Assembly (NCBI GenBank): GCA_031291305.1
Contig: JARLJH010000029.1
Location: forward strand, 1 to 46,487
DNA from: Rhodoferax sp.
GTDB lineage: Bacteria; Pseudomonadota; Gammaproteobacteria; Burkholderiales; Burkholderiaceae_C
Length of the DNA stretch: 46,487 nt
Direction of reading: 5' to 3'
A program made the position numbers and the translations under genes. This document shows positions 34,686 through 42,231 of the stretch, piece after piece; positions within the stretch are counted from its first letter, which is position 1; each line of letters starts with the position of its first letter. The notes below the pieces were generated by a model. The model searched no databases, was not told where the DNA came from, and worked only from the letters and a program-made list of their open reading frames with translations.

Positions 34686-35513
34686 TCAATCTGTGCTGGC
34701 CAGGAACACGCTGGAGGCCTTGAACACCGCTGTCAGCGGCTGGCCCGCTTCCAGGCCCAGGCGTTTGACGCTTTGTTCGGTCACGACCGCCGTCAGCACA
34801 TGTTGCCCGCCGGGTAGCGAGAGCGTTACCTCCGAATTCACCGGCCCCTCATGGATGCTGGCAATGGTGCCGGCAAAGCGGTTGCGCGCTGAAATGTGGG
34901 CATCTTCACCGGTGAGCAGCAGAATGGATGACGCTTTGACAAACGCCACCACGTCGCGGCCCACGGCCAGGCCCATGTTTTCGGCAGATTCGCGGGTGAC
35001 GATGGCCGTCAACGCCAGATCAGGCCCGAGTTGAAGGGTGATCTCAGCGTCCACAATGCCCTCTTTGATGGTGGCAATCGGCCCGGCGAACTGATTTCTG
35101 GCACTGGTTTTCATGGACATCCTTTTCAATACTTGCCTGAAGTCGGCGATATCGGCCACGCCGTTTTGCTCCAGGTTGCCGGTGAGGCGCTCCAGCGCCA
35201 CCTGGGACTCTTTCTCCAGCGCGCGGTAAAACGCAATCAAGCGCCGGGCGAAGGCGGTGAGTTCGGTGCCGCCGCCATGCCGACCCCCGGCAGAGCGATG
35301 CACCAGTGCCTCTGTGGCCACGTTGTTCATGTCGTCCACCGCGTCCCACGCTGCCTTGTAGGACATGGGCACGGCCTTGGCCGCTTGTGAGATGGAGCCA
35401 GTTTTATCGATGGCCTCCAGCAAACGGATGCGCTTGTCACCCAGAAAGCTACCCATGGCCGTGTCGATGTGCAGCTTGCCAGTGAGTTTGGTGGGGGTTG
35501 CCGTGGCCTTCAT
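34686..35513 (-). CDS. modE: ModE, molybdate-responsive transcriptional regulator
   Basis: A 275-residue ModE: N-terminal winged HTH (KRIRLLEAIDKTGSISQAAKAVPMSYKAAWDAVDD, residues about 25-60), the MNN..VHRSAGGRHGGGTELTAF dimer segment, then two Mop/TOBE domains (ARNQFAGPIATIKEG and ARNRFAGTIASIHEG) that bind molybdate. ModE typically represses molybdate uptake when Mo is sufficient. It is divergent from modA with a ModE-like box in between. Confidence 0.95.
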   Translation of the reverse strand: MKATATPTKLTGKLHIDTAMGSFLGDKRIRLLEAIDKTGSISQAAKAVPMSYKAAWDAVDDMNNVATEALVHRSAGGRHGGGTELTAFARRLIAFYRALEKESQVALERLTGNLEQNGVADIADFRQVLKRMSMKTSARNQFAGPIATIKEGIVDAEITLQLGPDLALTAIVTRESAENMGLAVGRDVVAFVKASSILLLTGEDAHISARNRFAGTIASIHEGPVNSEVTLSLPGGQHVLTAVVTEQSVKRLGLEAGQPLTAVFKASSVFLASTD

Positions 35514-35666
35514 GCGGTGCCTTGTGGTGGGTTCGTTGCTGGGTCACTTGCAAACAGCGTGCCAGAAGCCGTCTGGCTGCATGGGACGCGTCGTTTGCTT
35601 GGGTTCATAGCGTCCCGGTTCTCTGCGGGACTTGACGCTGATTTTGCCATGTGTCGTTTGCGACAG

Positions 35667-35690
35667 CGATGTGTACTTGGTAACATAACG
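35667..35690. promoter_or_regulatory. candidate ModE box between modE and modA
   Basis: CGATGTGT-N8-ACATAACG: the right half equals the ACATAACG half-site of the Escherichia coli modA operator, and the left half matches its inverse at 6 of 8 bases with the same 8-bp spacer. It lies 154 bp upstream of modE and 117 bp upstream of modA. Confidence 0.6.
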
Positions 35691-35806
35691 ACATCGAAAA
35701 AGTGTGTACTATGCAACAAAAATGGCCGACGTGTGGGACTGGCGGGCATGGCATCCAACTTGCTGAAGCTTGATGGTCGTCCCTCACACACCATTCCTCA
35801 CTCCTC

Positions 35807-36703
35807 ATGAAACACCTCACACCTGTATTAACCGTACCGGCCATTGGCCGACCCGGCATGGTCACGGCCCGTACTGCGCCAGACGACGCCAGCGCTGCAA
35901 CAGTCACGATGCGGGGCACCCGGCGGCGAGTGTTGGCCAGCTTCGCCTGTGCGGGCTTGTCCTTGTGGCTGGCTCCCGTGGCACAGCTGTACGCCCAGAC
36001 CACCCCCGCGCTGTTGCTGATGGCCGGGGCGGGTTACAAGCGGCCCGTGGAAGCCTTGTGTGCCGCGTTCACCCAAGCCACGGGCGTGGCGGTGGAGCGC
36101 AGTTACGGCAATTTGCAGCAGGTGTTCGCACAGGCCAAAGCCAGCGGACGGGTGGACGTGCTGGTGGGCGATGCTGATTTCATCGACAAGGCGCAAGATT
36201 TGAAATTGCCGCAGCGCGTCCTTTTGGGGCATGGCATTCTGGCCCTGGCCTGGCGGCGTAACTTGCCGGTGCCCGGTGGGTTAAGCGGACTTGCCGGGGT
36301 GCGTGAGCTGCTTGCCACCCCCACGTACTCGGTGACGCTACCCAACCCCCAGCAGGCCATTTACGGCAATGCCACCCGGCAGCTGTTGCAGGCCCAGGGC
36401 CTGTGGGACGGTTTGCAGGAGCGCCTGAAGGTGGTGGGCACGGTGCCGCAGGTCAGCGCTTATCTGACGGCCGGTGAAGTCGATTTCGGCTTCATGAACC
36501 TGACCGAGGCGCTGGCGGTGAAAGACAAGCTGGGTGGTTTCATTCAGGTGCCCAGCGGTGCCGGGTCGTATGCTGCGGTGAACATCGTAGCGGCTATGCC
36601 TGATGTATCAAAATTGCCTGAAGCCCCTGTCAATCAAGCACAGTTTGCTCATTTTTTAGGAACGCCTGTGGCGCAGGACATCTTGCGGCGAGCTGGGTTG
36701 TGA
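35807..36703 (+). CDS. modA: ModA, molybdate ABC transporter substrate-binding protein
   Basis: A periplasmic molybdate-binding protein. A twin-arginine-like signal (MRGTRRRVLASFACAGLSLWLAP) starts at residue 36 and ends around YAQ; the first 35 residues are unusual, so translation may really begin at ATG 35912. The mature part has the GAGYKRPVEAL and GRVDVLVGDADFIDKA segments of ModA and the anion-binding SYGNLQQ. The C-terminal portion (about residues 264-286) is encoded by a dispersed repeat sequence. It overlaps modB by 4 bp. Confidence 0.88.
   Translation: MKHLTPVLTVPAIGRPGMVTARTAPDDASAATVTMRGTRRRVLASFACAGLSLWLAPVAQLYAQTTPALLLMAGAGYKRPVEALCAAFTQATGVAVERSYGNLQQVFAQAKASGRVDVLVGDADFIDKAQDLKLPQRVLLGHGILALAWRRNLPVPGGLSGLAGVRELLATPTYSVTLPNPQQAIYGNATRQLLQAQGLWDGLQERLKVVGTVPQVSAYLTAGEVDFGFMNLTEALAVKDKLGGFIQVPSGAGSYAAVNIVAAMPDVSKLPEAPVNQAQFAHFLGTPVAQDILRRAGL
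36601..36665 (-). repeat. dispersed repeat, diverged copy inside modA
   Basis: The modA segment GCCCCTGTCAATCAAGCACA lines up with the minus-strand form of copy 2 (GCCCTTATCAATCAAGCGCA), with an A/T-rich flank on each side. It is in frame and encodes PDVSKLPEAPVNQAQF. Confidence 0.5.
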
Positions 36704-37374
36704 TGCTGTCAGGCGACGCGCTGGCCGCACTGTGGCTGAGCGTGCGTCTGGCGTTATGGGTGCTGCCAGCCTATGTTCTGGCAGGTTCTTTGCTGGCGTG
36801 GGCGTTGGTGTTTGGCCTGAAGCGTCCCGGCTGGCTGGATGCCTTGGTGACGCTGCCGATCGCCTTTCCGCCTGTGGTGATTGGTTTTGTCCTGCTGTGG
36901 TTGCTGGGTCGCCAGACGGCGCTGGGCCAGCTGTTGGCGACGATGGACATCAGCTTTGTGTTCAGCTTTGCGGGCCTGTGGCTGGCAGCCTTCATTTCCG
37001 GTGTGCCACTGGTGGTCAAAACCCTGCAAGCCGCCTTGGAAATGCAGTCGCGGGACATGCACGAGACCGCACTTACACTGGGGTGCACGCCGTTTGCAGC
37101 GTTTTGGCTGGTGCATTTGCCCATTGCCCGTTCAGCCTTGCTGACTGGCGTCTTGCTGGCGCTGGCGCGGGGCATGGGCGAGGTCGGCATCAGCCTGATG
37201 CTGGGCGGCAATATTCTGGGGCGCACAGAAACCTTGTCGCTGTCGATTTTCAACTCGGTGACCACCGGCGACTACCGCCAGGGCGCGGTTCTGAGTGGCC
37301 TGCTGGGCGGTGTCTGCCTGAGTCTGTTGGCTTTGGTGCGCTGGCTGCAACCCAGAGGTCCGAGAACGGCTTGA
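36700..37374 (+). CDS. modB: ModB, molybdate ABC transporter permease
   Basis: A 224-residue integral membrane protein with five or so transmembrane helices. The binding-protein-dependent transport loop is visible (SRDMHETALTLGCTPFAAFWLVHLPIA, the EAA motif that docks the ATPase). Family members form dimers with ModC. Start ATGATG at 36700 overlaps modA. No modC follows in the window. Confidence 0.93.
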   Translation: MMLSGDALAALWLSVRLALWVLPAYVLAGSLLAWALVFGLKRPGWLDALVTLPIAFPPVVIGFVLLWLLGRQTALGQLLATMDISFVFSFAGLWLAAFISGVPLVVKTLQAALEMQSRDMHETALTLGCTPFAAFWLVHLPIARSALLTGVLLALARGMGEVGISLMLGGNILGRTETLSLSIFNSVTTGDYRQGAVLSGLLGGVCLSLLALVRWLQPRGPRTA

Positions 37375-37423
37375 TGAGGTCAGCCGCGGCGACGTGTCGT
37401 CAAGAAGATAAGGGTTTACCCCG

Positions 37424-37447
37424 CGTTATGGTTGAGAAATCCGTACG
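37424..37447. promoter_or_regulatory. weak candidate ModE box upstream of the molbindin gene
   Basis: CGTTATGG-N8-TCCGTACG has one good half-site and one poor half-site; it lies 71 bp before the molbindin ATG in the 143-bp gap after modB. It would suit molybdate control of the storage protein. Confidence 0.35.
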
Positions 37448-37517
37448 CTTTGATGCATCATGGTGATCTCGCCGTTTTGGCGATACTTTGTTCATCATCC
37501 AAAAAGGGAAATCAGCC

Positions 37518-37946
37518 ATGGCTATCAGCGCAAGAAACGTCTTCACCGGCAAAGTCACCAGCCTCAAAGAAGGTCCCATCAACGCGGAAGTTGAAATCAC
37601 CACGCCCGGCGGCGACAAGATCGTGGCCATGGTGACCGACAACAGCATCAAATCCTTGGGGCTGGCCGTTGGCAAGGAAGCTGTGGCCGTGGTCAAAGCT
37701 CCCTGGGTCACCCTGCTGACCGGCACACCAACCTACCGTTTCAGCGCCAGAAACCAGCTGAGCGGCAGTGTCTGCGGCATGGTCAAGGGCGCAGTGAATT
37801 GTCAGGTCAATGTCGCCTTGCCAGGTGGCACCATCGTCACCGCCGTCGTTACCGCAGGAGCGGCAGCCGATCTGGGCTTGGCTGAAGGCAGCTCCGTGGT
37901 GGCCCTGTTCAAAGCCAGCCAAGTTCTGTTGGGCGTACCTGTCTGA
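37518..37946 (+). CDS. molbindin with two Mop domains
   Basis: A 142-residue protein made of two tandem Mop/TOBE domains, each beginning SARN(V/Q)(F/L)(T/S)G and ending with the VVKAxW or LFKASQ strand. Tandem Mop proteins form trimers that bind several molybdate ions and act as cytosolic storage or buffer for the FeMo-co pathway. ATG 37518 follows AAAAGGGAAATC, a good ribosome site. Its domains resemble those of ModE encoded nearby. Confidence 0.92.
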   Translation: MAISARNVFTGKVTSLKEGPINAEVEITTPGGDKIVAMVTDNSIKSLGLAVGKEAVAVVKAPWVTLLTGTPTYRFSARNQLSGSVCGMVKGAVNCQVNVALPGGTIVTAVVTAGAAADLGLAEGSSVVALFKASQVLLGVPV

Positions 37947-37977
37947 CAGGAAAACCAGGGCGCTGTATGCCGCTCGC

Positions 37978-38382
37978 TCAGCGCGGCATGGCGTTGCTGA
38001 TTGACAGTTGGGTGTGACTGCCGTCAGCCGCCAGCCGGTCAACGGTGGTGCGACACACTAACCAGCGTTCATCAATCAATCGCCACGAAGTGAGCGTCTC
38101 GGAATAGATTGGGGTCTCAAAAAAGACCTCATCGTCGTCTGAACGCAGTTGCGTCATGACGAAGTGAAATTCACAAAAACAGGGCCGATTGGCCGCATCA
38201 CACCCGTCAATGTGTTTTGCCAGCATTTCGTAATCGCGGTGCACATGAAAACTCACCGGCGCTACCACCAAATGTTTGAGCGGTGTCGGCAGGTCGTCTG
38301 ACCACGCCACCGCAGTGTCCGGAGCATGCGGGCAGTGGGATGGCTTGGCGTTAGGTGAAAAGTTATATAGCGCTGCACCCAT
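37978..38382 (-). CDS. hypothetical protein behind a sigma54-like promoter
   Basis: A 134-residue acidic protein with five Cys residues (PSHCPH, DGCDAANRPCFCEF, LVCRTT) and conserved-looking aromatic patches. No family is recognised. ATG 38382 follows AAAGGACAAGAC; a longer frame is discarded. A sigma54-like element at 38534-38549 directs transcription toward it. Given the neighbours (molbindin, cowN), involvement in nitrogen fixation is plausible but unproven. Confidence 0.65.
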   Translation of the reverse strand: MGAALYNFSPNAKPSHCPHAPDTAVAWSDDLPTPLKHLVVAPVSFHVHRDYEMLAKHIDGCDAANRPCFCEFHFVMTQLRSDDDEVFFETPIYSETLTSWRLIDERWLVCRTTVDRLAADGSHTQLSISNAMPR

Positions 38383-38533
38383 GTCTTGTCCTTTCGCATC
38401 GTCAAATTTGTTGAGAACACCACACACTGGGGCTGAAAATTACCCGCGATTTGTCGCACTGGCTACAAAAGCCGCGGCAAACAGTGCGGCATGTGAAACA
38501 AACAGAGCAAACGCTGGTGTGACGTCTTGACTA

Positions 38534-38549
38534 GGCAAATAGCATGCCC
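38534..38549 (-). promoter_or_regulatory. sigma54-like promoter of the 134-aa gene
   Basis: On the minus strand: GGGCATGCTATTTGCC, with GG and GC correctly spaced and TTGC at the -12 element. It is about 150 bp upstream of the ATG at 38382. No TGT-N10-ACA activator site was found upstream. Confidence 0.5.
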
Positions 38550-38577
38550 GGTTTGCAAGCTGTGTTCAGGACATTAA

Positions 38578-38645
38578 CTGAAAAATAGCCCGTTAGCCCT
38601 TTGAGAGCAATGAGTAGTAGCTCTACTATTTGTAGCTATTTGCCT
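38578..38645 (-). repeat. dispersed repeat, copy 9
   Basis: On the minus strand GCAAATAGCTACAAATAGTA, then CAAAGGGCTAACGGGCTATTTTTC. It lies downstream of cowN and could terminate the dra operon. Confidence 0.6.
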
Positions 38646-38697
38646 GTCCCAAGGTTGATCACGGGTCGGTCACGGCTGGCCGAATTGACGCAGCAGG

Positions 38698-38970
38698 TTA
38701 GAAACATTCGGCTTCAAGTTGGTCCAGCCAGGCGATGCCCTGATCGTCACCGCGCGCCTCCAGCAGCTCTCGAATCTGGTTGACAAAACTTGACAGCAAC
38801 AGTTGGTCATCGCAACGCATGCCCTGGGTGGCGTTGCGACGTTTGAAGAAATAGGCCCAGAAAGGGTCGTCCGTGCCTTGGGTAAGTGCCTCGATGCGCG
38901 CCAACATCCTGTTGGCCTGCCCGTCGAAATCGATGCCCTTGAAGGTTCGGTAGCGGTCAACAGTGGTCAC
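38698..38970 (-). CDS. cowN: CowN, CO-protective nitrogenase protein
   Basis: A 90-residue CowN: residues TVDRYRTFKGIDFDG near the start, MLARIEALTQGTDDPFWAYF, and C-terminal NQIRELLEARGDDQGIAWLDQLE. CowN sustains nitrogenase activity in the presence of carbon monoxide by interacting with the MoFe protein. A GTG at 38970 is the likely start; the longer frame is a shadow of the zinc-ribbon gene. It is the last gene of the dra operon, 1 bp after the FmdB gene. Confidence 0.9.
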   Translation of the reverse strand: MTTVDRYRTFKGIDFDGQANRMLARIEALTQGTDDPFWAYFFKRRNATQGMRCDDQLLLSSFVNQIRELLEARGDDQGIAWLDQLEAECF

Positions 38971-38971
38971 G

Positions 38972-39223
38972 TCAGATACCTTTTTTTCCCTGCAGTAACT
39001 TGGCTTTGTCAGAGGGGCTGTAGTGGTCAAAAAGGCCTTGTGCAGCAGCCACCCGGCGGTGGGCCATGCGGATGGCCTCAATCTTCCCAGCGGGCGCCAG
39101 GGTCGACACGCATTTCTCCAGCTCGGTGCTGGCGCATTGGGGGCAGGCGGGCGTGTCGCCTGAGCGCACCAGGGCCTCAAAGGCGTGGCCGCAGGCTTTG
39201 CAGTTGTAGTCGTAAATGGGCAT
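38972..39223 (-). CDS. FmdB-family zinc ribbon protein
   Basis: An 83-residue protein beginning MPIYDYNCKACGHAFEAL, with C8-x2-C11 and a second pair in ACPQCAS forming a zinc ribbon, followed by a charged helical tail (KIEAIRMAHRRVAAAQG). FmdB-type ribbons are putative regulators; function in nif clusters is unknown. ATG 39223 is chosen by homology and the GGAGATCACC upstream. Confidence 0.88.
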   Translation of the reverse strand: MPIYDYNCKACGHAFEALVRSGDTPACPQCASTELEKCVSTLAPAGKIEAIRMAHRRVAAAQGLFDHYSPSDKAKLLQGKKGI

Positions 39224-39240
39224 GGTGATCTCCTGATGGC

Positions 39241-39669
39241 TCAAGTGGGGGCGGCGCAGTGCTCGGTGGGTGAGGCGCAGCCTTCCAGTGTGCGGGGAGA
39301 TGCAGGGTTCGTGCCAAGGCCTATCCAGGCATCGACTGCAGCGGTCTCAAAGCCGACATGGCGCGTGCCATTGTCGCTGCGCTGCATCAGTGGGCGGCGG
39401 ATCAGCAGCGGCTCTTGCAGCAGCAGTGTGATGGCCGCTGCTGCATCGAGTGCGTCGGGCTGGACTTCACCGCTTTTGACACGTGGCGCGGCGCGGTTGA
39501 ACCAGTCAGCCACCGGCAACGGCTTCAAAAATGAGAGCAGGCTGTCTTCTGTCCAGTGGGCGGTGAGCAGGTTGCGCTGCTCCAGCGTGTGACCTGCCGC
39601 AGTGAGCGCGGCGCGCTGGCGCGCGTTGCCGCCGCAGCCGGGTTTTTCATAAAAAATGATGTGGGTCAT
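39241..39669 (-). CDS. ArsC-family nitrogenase-associated protein (NifO-like)
   Basis: A 142-residue thioredoxin-fold protein of the ArsC/Spx family: IIFYEKPGCGGNARQRAAL (single active-site Cys region CGGN), ...LSFLKP..., and RRPLM in the second half. This is the nitrogenase-associated subgroup, which includes Azotobacter NifO. NifO is tied to nitrate effects on nitrogenase and molybdenum allocation. The start overlaps the stop of the rhodanese-ankyrin gene (ATGA). Confidence 0.9.
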   Translation of the reverse strand: MTHIIFYEKPGCGGNARQRAALTAAGHTLEQRNLLTAHWTEDSLLSFLKPLPVADWFNRAAPRVKSGEVQPDALDAAAAITLLLQEPLLIRRPLMQRSDNGTRHVGFETAAVDAWIGLGTNPASPRTLEGCASPTEHCAAPT

Positions 39670-40544
39670 GCGACTTCCTTTTCATGATCGGCAGGCAATT
39701 GGGTTTGACGACGCGTGGCGGCCCGAAGCAGTTGCAGGCATTCCAAGCTGGCAGCCATGTCCAGCGCACTGAAATCGTCTTGCGACAGCAGATGCGAATT
39801 GGCTCCGAGTTCCAGCAGCGTGGCCACGACTTCATGCTTGCCTGACGATGCGCCATACATCAGCGCGGTGGCGCCCGCCAGATTGGCATGGTCGATGGGC
39901 ACGCCCGCGGCGACCAAGGTGCGAATCAGCTCGGGGTCGCCGTTGACGCAGGCCAGCCACAGGGCGTTGTTGCCGTCGTTGTTGACAGCATCCAGCGGCA
40001 CGCCAAAGGCCAACAGCGCGTTCACGGCGTCAGCAGCGCCGCGCCAGGCGGCGTGCATCAGGGGCGTGTTGCCATGTTGGCCGGGTGCCTCGGGCTGGGT
40101 CGGGTCGAAGCCTTCGGCGATGAGCCAGGCCGCCAGCTCGGGTGGCGTGGGGGCTACGGGTAAGGTGGCGGGTTGGGCGGGCGCGCTTGACAACGCAGGC
40201 AGCACATCTACCGCTAGTTGCGGGCCTTGCAGCTGGCCCTGACGGTCAATGGCCGCCCAGCCGCCGATCAGATCGGCCACATCGGAGAAGCCAAAGTCGG
40301 CAAACATGCTGGCATAGGTCTGGCTGGCGTTGCCGTGGTAGCAATAGATCAGCACCGGGCGACTCTTGGGCTCGCGCATCAGCAGACGCTCATGGTTGCG
40401 ACCGTCCAGACGGGTGCTACCTGCCAAGTGACTGGCCTCGTGGTGGCGCGCCTCGCGCGCGTCCAGCAACAAGGCGTTGGGTCGCTCAGCCAGCCAGGCG
40501 CGAACTTGTTCGGGTTGCAGGCGCTGGAAAGTTTTTTCAGCCAT
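39666..40544 (-). CDS. rhodanese-ankyrin repeat fusion protein
   Basis: A 292-residue two-domain protein. Residues about 1-105 form a rhodanese domain with active loop CYHGNAS, where the Cys would carry persulfide sulfur, plus LLDAREARHHEASHLAGS. Residues about 150-285 contain four ankyrin repeats (GNTPLMHAAWRGAADAVNALL and so on). The rhodanese part is reminiscent of the nif-linked RhdN. The ankyrin part suggests docking to a partner protein. ATG 40544 follows AAGGAG; it overlaps the SagB-like gene by 8 bp. Confidence 0.9.
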   Translation of the reverse strand: MAEKTFQRLQPEQVRAWLAERPNALLLDAREARHHEASHLAGSTRLDGRNHERLLMREPKSRPVLIYCYHGNASQTYASMFADFGFSDVADLIGGWAAIDRQGQLQGPQLAVDVLPALSSAPAQPATLPVAPTPPELAAWLIAEGFDPTQPEAPGQHGNTPLMHAAWRGAADAVNALLAFGVPLDAVNNDGNNALWLACVNGDPELIRTLVAAGVPIDHANLAGATALMYGASSGKHEVVATLLELGANSHLLSQDDFSALDMAASLECLQLLRAATRRQTQLPADHEKEVA

Positions 40545-42231
40545 GATCAACTCCTTTTTTTGGGGAAATCAAGTGAGCGTAGGGTGGCTCGGTGGTGATG
40601 CGGTCATCCAGCACGGGTGCACCGATGGTGAAGTGGTAAACCGATTGCAGGGGTGCGCTGGCAGCAGGCTGGGGCAGGCCGATCAACTCATGCAGCGCGT
40701 CGTCAAAAAAGCAGCCGATGCCCGTGCCAGCAAGGCCCAGGGCCTCTGCCTCCAGGTACAGCACCTGGCCGATCAAACCCGCTTCCTGAAAGCGTTGACG
40801 ATAGGCCGCTGCGTCGGGCAAGGGGTTGAACTCGGCCAGCAGCGCAAAGCCAAGAATCGCATCCGAGCCCAGGGCCTGGTGGCAATTCAGGGTGCGCAGG
40901 GTGCCAGCCAAGGCCGGGTTCTCGCTGAGCAGCAGCAGTGGCGCATCTGCCGGGGCATCCGCTACGGGGCTCAAGTCAAGGGCCGCTGGTAGCGTCTGGC
41001 GCAACAAGTCTGCCCCGGCCGCACTGCGTGGCAGCAGGTAAGCACCTGGCGCCAGACCGTCCACCCGATGCGCAAACAGCAGAACGTGCACCCTTGCATC
41101 CATGGGCCAGACATCAAAAGGCAAGCGGGCAGGGTGCAGGGCCTGCAACAGGAGCCAGAGTTGTGCGACCGGTATGCGCGCACGCGCCTCAAAGCGCTGG
41201 GCGCTGCGGCGCTGGCGGATCAGCGTGGCGGCAGGCTGGGTGCTGCGCGCCAGGGCACGGTCTTGGTCAAACCTCAGTGGGTAACTTATATGATGGTTTT
41301 GCCCGCTAGCCCTTATGTAATCTGGGCATGTAGCTGTAATATTTGTAGTATTTGTTCGGGTCGCCGAGGCGACTGCATCAATCACAGGCCAGCGGTACAT
41401 AGGGTGGCGGTCCAGCCGGTTGGCAAGGCCTTGCCAATTGATGGGTGTAGGCCAGTCAAATGGGCTTGTGTTGGCCGCAGTGAGGTTGCCTGGCAGTAGC
41501 TCATACAACACATCGGGTTCTTCGCGTTCGGCAGCGCCAAAGTCCGCGTCGCGGTCCAGCCCCAGCAACGCCGCCAGCTGATCGGTGCTGCAGGCCACGG
41601 GCTGCAGCTGCCAGCCCAGCGCGGCGGCGGCATAGCGCAGGGCACCGATGGCATGGCCCACATCAAGCTGGCAGTAGCGAAAGGCGCGCTCACCGTATTT
41701 CCAGGCCTCGCGCCACTGGATGCTGGTCAGGGCGATAAAGGCACGCGCTGTGGCCGACGCATCTGGCTGTGGCGCGAAGCTGGCACGCTGTTCCAGCGCG
41801 TGTTCGCGCGGCGCGTAGTGGTGGATACCGTCGTTGATGTTGTCGACACCGAGACAAACCAGCCAGGCTTCCGTCGGGTGCAGGTTGCCACTGGAGGGGT
41901 TGACGCGCACCGCCCAGCGATCCGGCCCGTATTGCTTCCAGGCCGACAGCGCCATGCTCAGTTCAAACAGCAGGCCGATGGCATCAACGTTCAAAGCATG
42001 GGGTGCAATTCGGCCAGGCTCGAACAAATCAGCCCAGCGGGTGGTCAGTTCGTCTGCCTTGAGCGGTAGCGGGGTCAATGGCGCACCGGCGTAGCGGCGA
42101 AATGGGTCGGGCTGGGCGTCCCAGTCCAGGGTGTCGGGGCCAGCTGCGTACTTTGTGAGGCGGTGTTTGGTGCGCTCGTGGTAGGCCTGGACGGTGGCAA
42201 CATCGTCTTCAGAATGGCTGGTTTCAGACAT
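40537..42231 (-). CDS. SagB/ThcOx-type FMN dehydrogenase, nif-associated
   Basis: A 564-residue protein with two nitroreductase-like halves. The N-terminal half has RVNPSSGNLHPTEAWLV (FMN-binding) and a YHERTKH start; the second half has IRQRRSAQRFEARARI and a C-terminal GIGCFFDDALHELIGL. The SagB/ThcOx group oxidises azoline heterocycles in modified peptides, but stand-alone members of unknown substrate exist, and the nif linkage suggests a redox role. Residues about 293-315 are encoded by a dispersed repeat (41290-41356) inserted in frame. It overlaps draG by 8 bp. Confidence 0.87.
   Translation of the reverse strand: MSETSHSEDDVATVQAYHERTKHRLTKYAAGPDTLDWDAQPDPFRRYAGAPLTPLPLKADELTTRWADLFEPGRIAPHALNVDAIGLLFELSMALSAWKQYGPDRWAVRVNPSSGNLHPTEAWLVCLGVDNINDGIHHYAPREHALEQRASFAPQPDASATARAFIALTSIQWREAWKYGERAFRYCQLDVGHAIGALRYAAAALGWQLQPVACSTDQLAALLGLDRDADFGAAEREEPDVLYELLPGNLTAANTSPFDWPTPINWQGLANRLDRHPMYRWPVIDAVASATRTNTTNITATCPDYIRASGQNHHISYPLRFDQDRALARSTQPAATLIRQRRSAQRFEARARIPVAQLWLLLQALHPARLPFDVWPMDARVHVLLFAHRVDGLAPGAYLLPRSAAGADLLRQTLPAALDLSPVADAPADAPLLLLSENPALAGTLRTLNCHQALGSDAILGFALLAEFNPLPDAAAYRQRFQEAGLIGQVLYLEAEALGLAGTGIGCFFDDALHELIGLPQPAASAPLQSVYHFTIGAPVLDDRITTEPPYAHLISPKKGVDHG
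41290..41356 (-). repeat. dispersed repeat, copy 10, inside the SagB-like gene
   Basis: On the minus strand: ACTACAAATATTACAGCTAC, then ATTACATAAGGGCTAGCGGG. It encodes TNTTNITATCPDYIRASGQN, a polar stretch foreign to the family, without breaking the frame. Confidence 0.8.
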
